A DNA stretch of 64,000 nucleotides from Zygaena filipendulae. Its lineage: Eukaryota; Arthropoda; Insecta; Lepidoptera; Zygaenidae. Positions 17,512-29,500 of the stretch are shown here, piece by piece; positions within the stretch are counted from its first letter, which is position 1; each line of letters begins with the position of its first letter. The notes below the pieces were generated by a model. That model worked only from the letters and a program-made list of their open reading frames with translations, had not been told where the DNA came from and ran no database searches. The translations under genes were made by a program, and so were the position numbers. The DNA lies in contig OU015657.1 in NCBI GenBank assembly GCA_907165275.2, positions 10,067,001 through 10,131,000 on the forward strand, read 5' to 3'.

Positions 17512-18439
17512 CAGACCTTTAATAGTGGTGGCTATTCCAATTTGAAAAATTTCGCGGACTGATTTGACGTAGATAATTGAAAAATGAAAATGGCGGCGTT
17601 CAATGTTGTCATATCACAAAAGTCATGGCATTCACGATTTAATTTTATTGAAATCAATTATTATTTCCGATTAAAGTAATAGTAAATTAACGCAATTAAT
17701 TATTTCTAAAGAAAAATAATAACTTCACCTCATAAAAACTACAAAAACAAAAGTATCATTTCCATGAGTTTATGCATGTGGCAATGTCGCACTTTATCGA
17801 TACGCATTTCGATAGGGTGTACCGCCCTATGCTTACATATAGTTGTCAATCTACTAATCAACATTAAATTTTTGTCTCTGGGAGCTACGGCGATTTAATT
17901 GTCACTAGAGGTTTTAAGTAGCATTAGTTATGGGCCGATTAACGTTATTTTAATGAACGACTCTGAGTGCGGCGGTTAGTGTTTTCGATTATAAATAATG
18001 TACATTTTTGTTTAAGAAATAAATGAAAAAAAGTTTAAAACTCGATTTTATTTATTTAAAAAATCTCCACCATGCCCACAAAATGATGAATCAGGATCGT
18101 TCAAGGTACCTCTACCTATCTACGCTTCACGCGAAGCTCCCGAAAATATAGGTAGTTAGTTTAACGAGAGATCAAAGTTCATTTTCGTTGCGAGTGTTGT
18201 GTTTGAATCCTGAACAAGCAAAAGATTCTCTAAATTGTATTGAAATACGAGCGTACTGATTATTTATTTTAACTTATCACACAATATGGTACAAAAGGCA
18301 GACTTAATGCTATAGTGACACTGTCTGCCAGTAATCATTTGGGATGTAAAGAAGCGTGAAGGATTCGAAAGCATAAGAAACAAAAATACATTCGTATGTA
18401 TGTAACATTTCATATTTTCACTAACGATTATATTATTAT

Positions 18440-18480
18440 TATTTTATGTGCAATAAAGGATTAAATAAATAAATAACGAG
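18440..18480 (+). repeat. LINE-type 3' tail
   Basis: TGTGCAATAAAGGATTAAAT followed by AAATAAAT units, the common end of moth LINEs. No coding remnant is readable in front of it. Confidence 0.55.
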
Positions 18481-18715
18481 AAAATTGAAGTTGTATTAAA
18501 AAACAGTAGGTACCAATTTGAATCGTTCTAAATTCAATCTAACACAAAACTGTACCATATTATGGAGTGAAGAACATTTTTGCTTTGCGAACCCACGACA
18601 ACTTCTGTTGTAGTCATATTCGTTAACCACTAAACTTGCACTAAACCAACGGTGCTGTCAAATATTACGAGAAAATCTGAAATTTACACGGGTGGAAAAG
18701 AATACACGCAGGTAG

Positions 18716-19133
18716 GTACAGTAGGCCACATAGACAAGTATACCACCTTGTAAAATTTATACTGTATGTAAAACGTCTGTATGACGTCATAAGTTGCTGT
18801 TTTTGCAGTTCCAAGCTCCAAATTCCAATACAAGCGAAACACAAAATATTGGAGCTGCAAAAACGGCCATTTAAAACGTCATAAAGACGTTTTACAAACA
18901 GTATAAATTTTACAAGGTGGTATACTTGGTGGACCACCAAGGAAAGAAGAAACGTGGCCGTCCCAAACAAACTTGGCGGCGCTCAGTAGCGGCGGAGTTG
19001 AGGATGGCCGGACTGACGTGGCCCGAGCTGAGGAGCGCGGCCCGAGACAGAGCGAGATGGTGGAGCATTGTGGACGCCCTCTGCCCCACCCAGGGGACAT
19101 AGGACAATAACTTGTCTATGTGGCCCACTGTAC
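18716..19133. mobile_element. Inverted-repeat element carrying a LINE RT tail
   Basis: The outer arms GTACAGTAGGCCACATAGAC and GTCTATGTGGCCCACTGTAC pair over 24 bases with one mismatch. Inside, a second foldback runs 18736-18927 (AAGTATACCACCTTGTAAAA and its inverse). The space between 18928 and the right arm holds a GC-rich open frame. Confidence 0.75.
18917..19102 (+). pseudogene. LINE reverse-transcriptase C-terminal fragment
   Basis: The open frame reads KKKRGRPKQTWRRSVAAELR, then MAGLTWPELRSAARDRARWW and ALCPTQGT-stop. The pattern KRGRPxxxWR...GLTWxExxxxAxDRxxW...ALCPT is the usual C-terminus of RTE/CR1-like LINE ORF2 proteins. Its GC content is far above its surroundings. It has no upstream RT domain here. 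I infer capture into the inverted-repeat element, or insertion of that element into a LINE. Confidence 0.7.
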
Positions 19134-19694
19134 CAGCTCACCGCACAAAAGTACAAAGTATCGATTCTAAACCGACGACGAAGGGAATGAGGGTAGGTAG
19201 GCAACGAAACCCGTAAATGCCGCGACGTGATTGTCCCTCGGCTAACATTTGCAGCGCCAACCAGACCGTCCAATTAGGGTCGGGATGTTTGTGTCGTACG
19301 GACTATCATTACCGCCGATTTAAAGAGTGTAGACAGATGCGAAAAGGTGAGAGAGTGAGACACGTAAAACTATTTTGTATTTTGGTATGTACCTACCTAC
19401 AGTTATGATGGCACTTGGGAGACAGGCAGGGTAACTGAGGTTCTTCAATACGAAACCGATAGACAAAATTATCTGATTGTCTAAATAAATTGATATAAAC
19501 CAAGCTTTTGAATGCATTTAGTCTATGCATATACATATAGGTGTTAACATTTGTTATTTTCTCTAGGTACGTTGTAGTAGATTTATAACGAGTAGGTACA
19601 AGAGAGTAAATAAGTCTTTTACCTCACAGAAGTTAATAGGTTTTCCTTTTTGGTTTTGCTTTTAACTACAAATACTTAATCCTTACTCATTTTT

Positions 19695-19880
19695 TAATTA
19701 TAAATGCGAAAGGGAGTTTGTTTGTTACGCTTTCACACCTTAATGGCTCAACCAATCATCATGAAAATTCATGCACGTTGTCAGGGGTACAGAGAAGACC
19801 AGGGTAGGTTGGATTTTTATCCCAGAATTCCCGCGAGATCTCCGAAACTAACGTGGATGAAACCGCAGGGAACAGCTTGT
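19695..19880 (-). repeat. GCTGT-type repeat
   Basis: Minus-strand copy with AGCTGTTCCCTGCGGTTTCA at its start and CGCATTTATAATTAAAAAAT at its end. Confidence 0.75.
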
Positions 19881-20537
19881 TAATAGGTTAGAAGGTCTAC
19901 TTGTATAAGTAATACATTCATACCTACATATATTGCAATAGGAGTAGGTACGTACCTATCTACCAAAACCAATAAGGCTGAGTAAGTAAGTCATTGTTGG
20001 GGAGTATCTACCTACTATAATAATCATAATTATATTTTATTCTACTTCGTTTTTTTAAATAGGTAATAATTTTATCTTAACTAAAAATAACAAAGTATAA
20101 GTACCTACAATCTTTTGGGATATAAGTAGGCACACTAATGTGCAAACAAAAATTGTGTTAAAAATGCATCAAAGTTTATAGCAGGGGCAAACAAATATTG
20201 TTTCAATTAACGAAGACGATTTTCTTTATGGGGTCGTGACACTCCCCGGCCTTTTTATTAAGCGCACCACTACCAAAGGGTGGTGGGGTTGTATGGGGCT
20301 GAATGTTGTAGGGTGGCTTCACAAGCCTTCAGGACTGCTGAAATTATTGTGTGACTGACGAACCGACGGGCACCGCGCCCGCCGTCGAACTTGTTGCCAT
20401 TTCTGAAAATATAATATCACCGCGCGTATGTCCTTTATAATACCTAGACACAAAGTTTGGCGTAAATGACATCTCAGACGATTTAAAACAAAACGATTTA
20501 GAACAAAATAAACATTTTTGTGATTTATTTTAATGTG

Positions 20538-20595
20538 ATGAACAAAATGACTTCCCAGAGTTGCCTCTTCTTGTTTTTAGTATTTTTCGTGATGG
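20538..20595 (+). CDS. Aminopeptidase P-like exon 1, signal peptide
   Basis: ATG opens MNKMTSQSCLFLFLVFFVM and the exon ends ATGG|GTAAGT, a strong donor. The single leftover base joins the two bases CT at 52737 to make Ala, followed by CRAG, a normal signal cleavage context. The assignment rests on the signal-peptide character, the consensus donor and the phase match. The distance (32 kb) makes it less certain than the other exons. A second in-frame ATG follows at 20547. Confidence 0.65.
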
Positions 20596-23500
20596 GTAAG
20601 TACCTATTTTGATGATTATTTATTTTATTCGTATCGCTATCGACTTCGTTTGCGCTGAGTTTGGCGGTAATCTTGCCAACGTGTCAACTTTTGTTTGATT
20701 TTATATACTTAAAGTTATTTACAAACATATTATACACACGCAAATTTTCCGTCAATTCCGTAAATTATAGGTAGTTTAATTTTTCATTATTTTATTTTTT
20801 ACTTATAGTAATTTGTAATCACTAATCGGTTTCTTTTTTCGGGATGCCCTCGAGAACTCTTAAAGGCCCTAACTTATTTGAAATATTCTAGAAGAAATTC
20901 TGTAACAGAAGAAATAAGATTTAGTTTAGACTTTAGAACACAGAGAAACGCGAATAGTTATTCTATATTCTGTTTTAAATAAATTTATTTTTTCCAACAC
21001 GTATTAAATGTTATTAATATTAAAAGAAAACTAAATCGAATCAAATTTGTTCAGCTATATAAACGTTAACAATTAATATCATATGGTACATACCATAATA
21101 AATATTTTAGTAAGATAGTTTAAAATAAAAAAAACAATGCTTTTCAAACAGGTAAACCTTCGTTCAGTTTTTAGATAAAGATTTTTGAGCTTTCTATCGA
21201 TTCTGTTAAAAAGCTAAAAAAAAAGCTTGATCATCTCCACCGCTCGCGCTTGCTTTTGGGTCACATCCGTTTCACATCAGCAGCGCTTCGCGGTTAGGGT
21301 TAGCAATTATTATTTTTGATAAAAACAATGACCATGTTTTTTATATATTAATTTGTATGATATGAGTACCTATACTTTTTCTTTGGCTATTATGGTTAAT
21401 TACAATTTTATTGAAATTTTGTTTAAAAATACGGATAGGTATTGAGTCCGCCTTTTGTACATAAATGTGCAATAAAGTTCTTTAAATAAATAAATAAATA
21501 TACCCAAGGGGACAAATCATTATAATACAATCTAGCCTACTGACCAATAAGTATTTTAAAGACCTGAACTTCTAAAAAAGTAAGTAAGAATAAAAGCGAA
21601 TAAAAAACCACATCACCCACCGACAGTGACAAAAAATACCGATAGGTATTTTGTTTACCGCTGCTTGTAAAACGTAGTAGTACGGGAGATACCGATGCTA
21701 ATTCGGGAGTCACTCGAGCGTCGTTGGGACCTATTGGGTTTTGAAGATTAGGAGATATAAACAAAATAAGGTTATATGATATTTTTTCATTCACCGGTGG
21801 GTTTAGCTTCTACAGGCTTTCAAAAATGTAAAAAAAAATAGTAAAATGGAAATACTCGAGCGCGTCAGATATTGTAGTTTAGATACTCCAAGGTGTCTCT
21901 GATATCGAAAATATATTCATCTGCCGATTTGCGTGGTGGGGGTGGCCATCCGGAAGGGGAGAAAATGAAAAAAAAAAAAAATTTACTCGAGCGCGTCAGA
22001 TATTCAAAGGGGATGTTAAGTGAGCCTTAAAAATGCACCCCTTCGAAAATCTGCCGATTTGGAGGTGACGCAAGGTAGTAGCGAATTTTTGAAAATGCAA
22101 AAAAAATCTCAATTTTGAAATACTCGAGCGTGTCAGATTATTTTACAGAAGGTTCAGCTTGCAGTCCAAGTTATGTTGGCTTAAAATCTGACAATAATTT
22201 TGAGGGATATTATTAATCTGACTGCTAGAAACAAAAATTATGATTTATTTTTAATTTTTTATTATTTCTGACGTAAGTTTAATAACTTTATGAGCTATTT
22301 CTTGTTCACAAAAAAAAAACACTTTATATTTCTATGAAATATGTAAAAGCTCACAAAATATTATTCACAAAACTAACTTTAAAGCATAAACATGGAGACT
22401 ATACACTATGACTATTGGAGTGTATAGTCTCCATAGTTGTCTTGAACGAAGTTCAAATATTCGATAACAGATGGCACCACTGCACTTAATTTCCAAGTTG
22501 AACGGTCGGAAAGTCCCTTATATCTTTAAAAACATGCCCTTTAGATTAAAACGGGAACTTTCTTGTTCGAGGGGGGATAAAGGGCTATCACACCACATAA
22601 GTCCCTTTATCGTGTCGGGACTCCTTTTTAAGTTTTATCGGCACGCACATTTTATCGACTTAGTTTTATTATATGTATAGATATATATATAATTACATTA
22701 AAGTGAAAGGTTATAGGTGAACCTATAGTTTGATGTAATACTTATCTTAACTTATTTAATATGTATTTTAACCGACCAAAAAAAGTTATAATTCGACACG
22801 TTTAGCGCCGTGATATACTGTGATGACGTTATGGCGACGGAAAGTAGTGTGAGGACGGTGCGAGAGAGTGAGAGATAGAGAAAAAGTAAAAGGGAAAGAA
22901 AGACAGAGATATGAATAGGTACATGTTTTACTGCAGCTGCTCGTTCGATTCGAAGACGATTTTTGTTTCTTCGGCTTATGAAAATCGGCAGATTATATTT
23001 TTCCCGCTATCCTTGAGGTATTTACTTTAAAATAAAAAATAAATCAACTGCGCTCGAGAATGTCGAAGTTGCGTTTTTTTTTTGCAAGTTTGTGATCCTC
23101 TAACTCCCTTACGTCACGTTCAAATAGTCAGATTATTCATATACATACTTCTCACTATGTAATTAACCCACCATATCTTAATCTGACGCGCTCGAGTATT
23201 TCGAGTTATCGATTTTTTTTTACTAATCTGATCGGTTATTCTAGACGCACCCACCAGTGTAGAGGGCCTATATTTGGTGGAGGTACTCAACATGGTGCAA
23301 GGTACCCCCTTATGTTCATCTGACGCGCTTTAGCTAATCCACAAATCCCCTCTTGGCGGTCCGTACTATAGTGATTACGTTCTCTCTGGCTGCTTGTATA
23401 GACGGACAGTTTAATGGGGATGTTGACTATTTTTGAAAATCAAAATTCTAATTAGTCCATCAGTTAGAAAATAAAAAAACAATAGACACGTATTTTCAAA

Positions 23501-26500
23501 TCGTGACGTCACTAACGCTAAAACCGCCATACAAACTGTCCGAATAGTGACGTCACGCGAAATTTCAACTCAATATATCGCCGTTATTTTTTGATTACGT
23601 AAAAAAAAAGAAAAAATACGTGTCCAACAAGACGAGCTAAAAAAAATTAGTCAACATGCTCATTATAATGTGAATATAAATAAATTAAATGTACCTACGT
23701 AGTCAAGTTGTACAACTGAAAAGAGTAATATCCGTTAAGGTTCTCACGGTTATAACCTACGAGTGTGAGCGGCACGTCCTAGGGATAAAAGAGAGACAGA
23801 CGTGGGATCCCGGGGGCACGGCGGGTGCGAGCGTGAGAAATATGCGATGCTGATATTCCTTTATCATTAGGAGAACATGAAATACTAGGAGGCACCTGTA
23901 CTCGTAATATAGAGGGCGAGGCAATGCTACATAGGGGATGTGCGAGTAATTGTTTTTATCGCTTGGACTGTCTCACTTTGATAAAAAGGATAAAGTTTCT
24001 TTTTTTATTATTTTTTAATCGATTTATCAGATCAAATCTTACCATTACCACATTTTAATGGACCACCCTTAAATCCATTTGAATAAAAAAAAACTACAAA
24101 AATCTGTTCTAAATTGAATACCTATCGTTCGAGATAAAATAGCGAATTTTGAACAAACAGTGCCAAAAAAGAGTAGGTAAGTAAGAACCAAAAACTATTA
24201 TCGGTATTAAGTCCAAGCCAAGTCTTGGTTATGTCAGAGCAGCACATGAAAACTACATTCCACGATTCATTTGCTACGAACCCGAAATCTTGCAAATTTT
24301 TTTCAAGAGATAAGAAACCGGCACAACTATGGATAGGTGGTCTACACTGTAATAAACCTAGAGTTTATATCCTTAACCTACACTTTGATACTACCTATTG
24401 GCAAAACCTTTATTTTATCACACAGTAAAGATACCGTCGTAAAATCTGAGAGTCATAAGGCATAGGGTTCCAAGGCGCGCCGCGCCGTAGCCACTCCCTT
24501 GACATTTATCCGTAGCCCATAAAAAGAAATATGTACTAGGGTAGCATCAGCACCGAGGCACACTTTGTAAAGGCCTCGCCGCACCCTCTGAGTCGTTCGT
24601 TCCGCGCAACTTACGCCCTACTAACCTACCTTCAGGTTCTGTATTCTTTGGCACATTTTTTGTTCTTGATATGGGAAACTGATTTTCAGTATTTTCTGTA
24701 CCAACTATTTTATTTGGTTATTTATCAAACTCAAAATTCCAATACAGGAATTAATTACTTAATAAAATCATAGGCTAGATTTTTTTTTACAGAGTACACC
24801 TAAAGTAATATAGCGGAAATAGTATTGCATAAATGCGGAAGTTTGTGTGTGTAGGCGTCAGTAGGTATGCTCGTTATTCCTTCAGTTCTTTACGCTGAAA
24901 TGTTTGGACGGATTTAGATGAAATTTGGCACACAGATAGAAAATGTTCTGGTAATCCGTCCAACACATGGGATACTTTGTATCCCAGAATTTCCCTAAGG
25001 AATCCCGAAGTTTATGAGGGCAAAACATAGTGGAAGACAGCTAGTAGAATATAAATCAAAAGACAGTCGAGTAGGTACGAATGTGTGTGTGTTTAAGTGT
25101 ATAAAAGTGCGCATTGACAAATCCAGTATGAGGTCGATTATCCACCTTCCAACATTTTGGACAAGAAAAAATATGTTTCCCAGCCGCTAAATCTGCTATT
25201 GAACGTTTGTGGAAGTCTGAACTCTGTCTAGGATTACAAAAGATCACCTGGCAAAATTAGTATGAATCCCAGTGGCAGATACATGCAATTTAAACAATTG
25301 TGTCTTGCGCGTGTTTTTAGAACTAAAAATCTTAAAATTATTATAACTTTCCAAGTACGAAGCGATCCCGCACGATATTATCTATATTAGGGATGTCATG
25401 TAATGTCATAGTGTACGCCTGTTTTCCGAGGTCAAGATTTTATAGGATACATAAGAATTCTCGAATAAACTATTGTTGATTGTGTGGCTTGATACTATGT
25501 ATTTGGAGGTTAGTTTGAAACGAGGTTGAGTTAAGTAAACTGTACTTCCATAAATCTTTCAAGATCAAAATTACCCAAATTAGTCCAACCATTCTCGAGT
25601 TTTAGCGAGACTTACGAACAGCAATTCATTTTTCTATATAAAGATAAGAGAAGATACCTATATAAAATAAGGATTAATAAAATTATGCGAAATTTTATCT
25701 TCATCATTATAACTTTATGTAGTGTTCAGTAAAATGTATATATACGTTATCGTCAAGCGAAAGTTTACTGAAGAAAATTGACGGTGACTGGGTCAGCCTG
25801 AATGCGGACATGAAAACGTAGTGCTCTGGGATGGGGTGCCAAGGGGTGAATGACGCTGACAACCCAACAGGGTGCGTGGGCAGATTGACAAATGACCCAC
25901 GTTGTCTTTATTAACGATGGGTTGCCCTGCAATCAGTAGATAGAGTCGCTAGCTAGCGACTCTACATCCATTGGTACCACAATATCTACAATTGAATTCA
26001 ATTTCGAGTTCGATAGGTTTACACAAACATAATCTATATAATAAAATAATATATATAAATAAAAAATAAATTAAAAAGAAGGAATTTGAACTCCCTTAGA
26101 GTCACAGTATCGTGTGGTAGTTCTAAAATCTATCGAATAGTATTGGATGGTTGGTGGTTAATCATACGACTAATGACCGATTGGGTACCGGACACCGGTT
26201 CAAACCTCACGGTTACTATTACTGCACATTTAATGAGTACTATTAGTTAGTAGTGTATATACCTAGTAGGTACAAATATAACATTAGGTAATAAAAAATA
26301 GCAGTTTCTCTTGCCTTAACCTACCTTTTTGTGGTCACGCGAATTATCACAGTATAAAAAAGATAAGGATAATGTTTTTATATATTATCTTTTAATTTTA
26401 ATGTCTTTTTAATGCCCTACCATTCATATTTTTATGCTAAACTTTAGTATTGTGCCACCTAGGGTTCATCGTCCTAAAACTCTACTGTATAATATACCTA

Positions 26501-29500
26501 CCTATGAGCGCTTTGGGACGCATCGTTGGCTTGCCCCTTTACGATTATTTTGTAATGATGGGTTAAAACGGTGCGGATGAAGTTACAACATATTTTAATA
26601 CGTATTTAATTGCTTTATTACACAGTGTTTATTTTTCTGCGGAAATAGTGGAAAACCCCAAACCCTTAAATCACAACTTCTTTCTAAAAGTCCCCGACTA
26701 AGTCTACTTAATTAAAGGTCGTACCTACGACTTACATTAGATACTTAAGTAAAAATTGATTTTTTTCTTTTTTTCTTTTATGGTGGTCAATAAAGAGTTT
26801 ATCTATCTAGCTATCCATCTAATATTTTTAATTATTATTCGTCATTAGCTAGGTATGTCTGTTTGTTACCTTTTTCACGCGCCTTATCTACTCAACCGAT
26901 CATCATGAAACAATAAATATTTTGATGGGTACAGAAAAGGACATAGGTAGGTACAACTAGTAGAATATTTACTACGTAAAAGTTCTAATAAGTTTGAAAA
27001 TGTAGACTCTACATTTTATAGCATTGCAGAGCCTCTACATTGTAGATTGTCTATCCTTTGATGAAGTAGGCAATGAAATGGATAAAAAGGCAGTACCTAT
27101 ACTTTTGATGATTGAGGGGAAAGTACATAATTATGTACTATGAAACTGAAAATATTGTTTTCATTACTCATACTCGGAAAGTAGGTCTGAAGTTGCCTGA
27201 GAAGCGGGTTGAAAGTAACACTTTTCAGCCCTAGGGAGAATCGCTTTCAACTGACAGCTGGATACTGCAGAAACTCAAGTTTTTTTTTTATGTCATAGGG
27301 GGCATACTTACTGGCCAGTAGCACACCTAATGGTTGATTTATGTAAAATAAAATTCACTCATTTTTTTCTTTAGCTAATTCCTATTTTTATTTTGACTTT
27401 CCTTGCATACGTAATGAAAAGCACAGTGTTATCCTCGGGAGAAAGAAAGAAAGTTACTTTCACCCCTAGGATAACAATGTACCTACTATTTTTTTTCTCA
27501 AGTCAAGTAAAATAAAGAAACATTCCTTTAATTCCAAAAATAAGTAAAACTGCATTCAAAGTTTCGATATCCATACAGTATTATATTATCTGTGTCCATA
27601 CATTGCCGGACACTTGCGCTATATAATAAACTAGCGATTTCATGCGGTTTCACCCGTGTTAATTTCAGAGTTCCCACGGGGATTCCGGGATAAAAGTACC
27701 TTAATATGCTTTTCTGTATCACTCAAACGTAGATGTCAAATTTCCTTCCAGTATCAGTAGTAGGTATACTACTGAGTAGTTCAACTGATATTAGGTAAAA
27801 AAGATACAACCGGTTTCACCCATGTTAATTTCGGTGTAGGTAGCTACCTACGTATAATATATTCTTTTTCGGACTTCTGTCAACGTGTAATATGCAGAAT
27901 TTATGCTGATCGGTAAAGTAGTTAAAATAGGCAGAGTTACAATACGTCATTATTGCATTACTTTAAAAATAGACTTGATAACCACACTCACCGTTCATTA
28001 TACTGGGTTAACGCACTGATGTTTATTATGACGTTCGCGTTGTATGCAATGTGCACTTGTGCTGCCGTACGTCGAGTGCATTCACATCTCCTCGCTGGTG
28101 TGAGCGCCTGGTGCGGTAGCCACGCGACCTAGCCCGCCGCGCTGCCCACTTGACAACCAAACAGACAGACCGACAGACATGTTCTAGCTCCCCTGCCCCC
28201 TTAGCTAAGTAATGCATAGAAAACCAAGGAACGGAATTGTTAAGTCACGTGGTCACGAAAAAGTGGATTTGGATGATTTTACGTGACCACGTGACATGAC
28301 GATTAGACTTAGTTAGACTTGCGATTAAAGATAAGGCCATAATTGTACCTACGTATGCTCAAGCCCGCACTAGTTGATCCCGTTGATCGGTAACCCAGAT
28401 GTTGCCTTTCCATTTATCTCCCTTTAAATCCTTACCTGTGTCCTTACTAATATTATAAATGGGAAAGTGAGTTTGTTTGTTTGTTTGTTAAGCTTTGCTT
28501 TTACGGTGAAACTGCTCACGAAATTCTGCATAGACGTCTGGATTACTGTGGTCAACCACCGCCACAGGGGCAGATAGCCATAAGTGAGTCCATCACCCAC
28601 CGTGTGGGGGACGTTTCTGGGGGCAGACGGGAATAAACCAACGGAACTACTACTAAAGTCGTCGAGTCGTCTACCTACTAAAGTCATCCGTTTAACGCAA
28701 AATGTATTGATTGATTTGCACGCCGAATGAAGGCGAAGGAGAAGATAATGTTAGATATTATCTATCTCGCGAGATTTTAAATTTTTAAAAGATCGTGAAT
28801 GTTTTTGGCGCATCGCCGGCCGCTGCCGCGGTACGCTCGCTACGCTCGACTTGCTCAGCTGCAGTACAAACCTAACCTATTACCTAACAATAATTATAAT
28901 CTACCGAAAAATAATGCGTTAAATGCATAAATTAATTGTAAGCTGTATGTTACGGTTCACAATCTTTTATTGACAGTTAACAATCTCGCGAGATATATTA
29001 TAATCTAACGGTATTTACAATTTGTTTAATTGTACGGGGGTCGGGGATATATTTACAATAATATATTGACAACCTCTTTTGTGAATTTATCTGGGGGCAC
29101 GGCAGTGCCCCCGCCAAGTCGAGCAACAAAAGCGGCACGGCCGTACTATCCTTTTCTCGAATGTATTTTAGTAGGCCGTGGACGACTAATAAATAATCCG
29201 TTTAATGGACGACTAGGTAGACACATGCCCCTGACAACCATAATTTCGGATATAATTTTTTTTTGTACGAATTTCTTTACCGCACAGTACGGATTTAATA
29301 CGTGAAAGAAATTTTCTGTCACAGGGTCATAGGTGCGCTCTTGTTGGTTAACGGTTTGTGGAACGATTTTATTATTGGTCGCCTGTTGGTTTTGTCTTTC
29401 TCGGAAACTTCGAGGCACAGAAACTTCGTTCTATCCTAGTGTTCCACGACACTCACGCATTTTTTTATATATTTTAAAATATTATAGTTCTTTAAATTCA

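Larger units (their letters stand above)
14558..17975. mobile_element. Relic PIF/Harbinger DNA transposon, 3.4 kb
   Basis: The left end CCGCCGCACTCAGAGTCG (14558-14575) is exactly inverted at 17958-17975. Both ends are flanked by TTA (14555-14557 and 17976-17978), the 3-bp duplication typical of PIF/Harbinger. Inside are a decayed plus-strand nuclease gene and a minus-strand Myb/SANT-like gene, the usual two-gene Harbinger organisation. Later insertions within it are a GCTGT-type tandem (15514-15876), a LINE 3' end (16065-16245), another GCTGT-type copy (16446-16758) and a CpG-rich foldback (17396-17511). Frameshifts and stops show it is not autonomous. A related 150-bp MITE sits at 63678-63829. 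Confidence 0.85.
17976..20537. other. Gene-free spacer upstream of the aminopeptidase-like gene
   Basis: Contains a LINE tail (18440-18480), a foldback carrying a reverse-transcriptase tail (18716-19133) and a GCTGT-type repeat (19695-19880). A GC-richer patch at 20340-20400 (CGACGGGCACCGCGCCCGCC) about 140-200 bases before the proposed start codon is a plausible promoter-proximal region. I see no convincing TATA box. Confidence 0.5.

Noticed and set aside
26140..26225. tRNA gene
   Set aside because: Only a box B-like GGTTCAAACC is present; acceptor and anticodon stems cannot be formed.
29030..29418. Overlapping ~90-codon frames on both strands
   Set aside because: No domain is seen; the region resembles decayed repeat with the GGGGGCAC hairpin.
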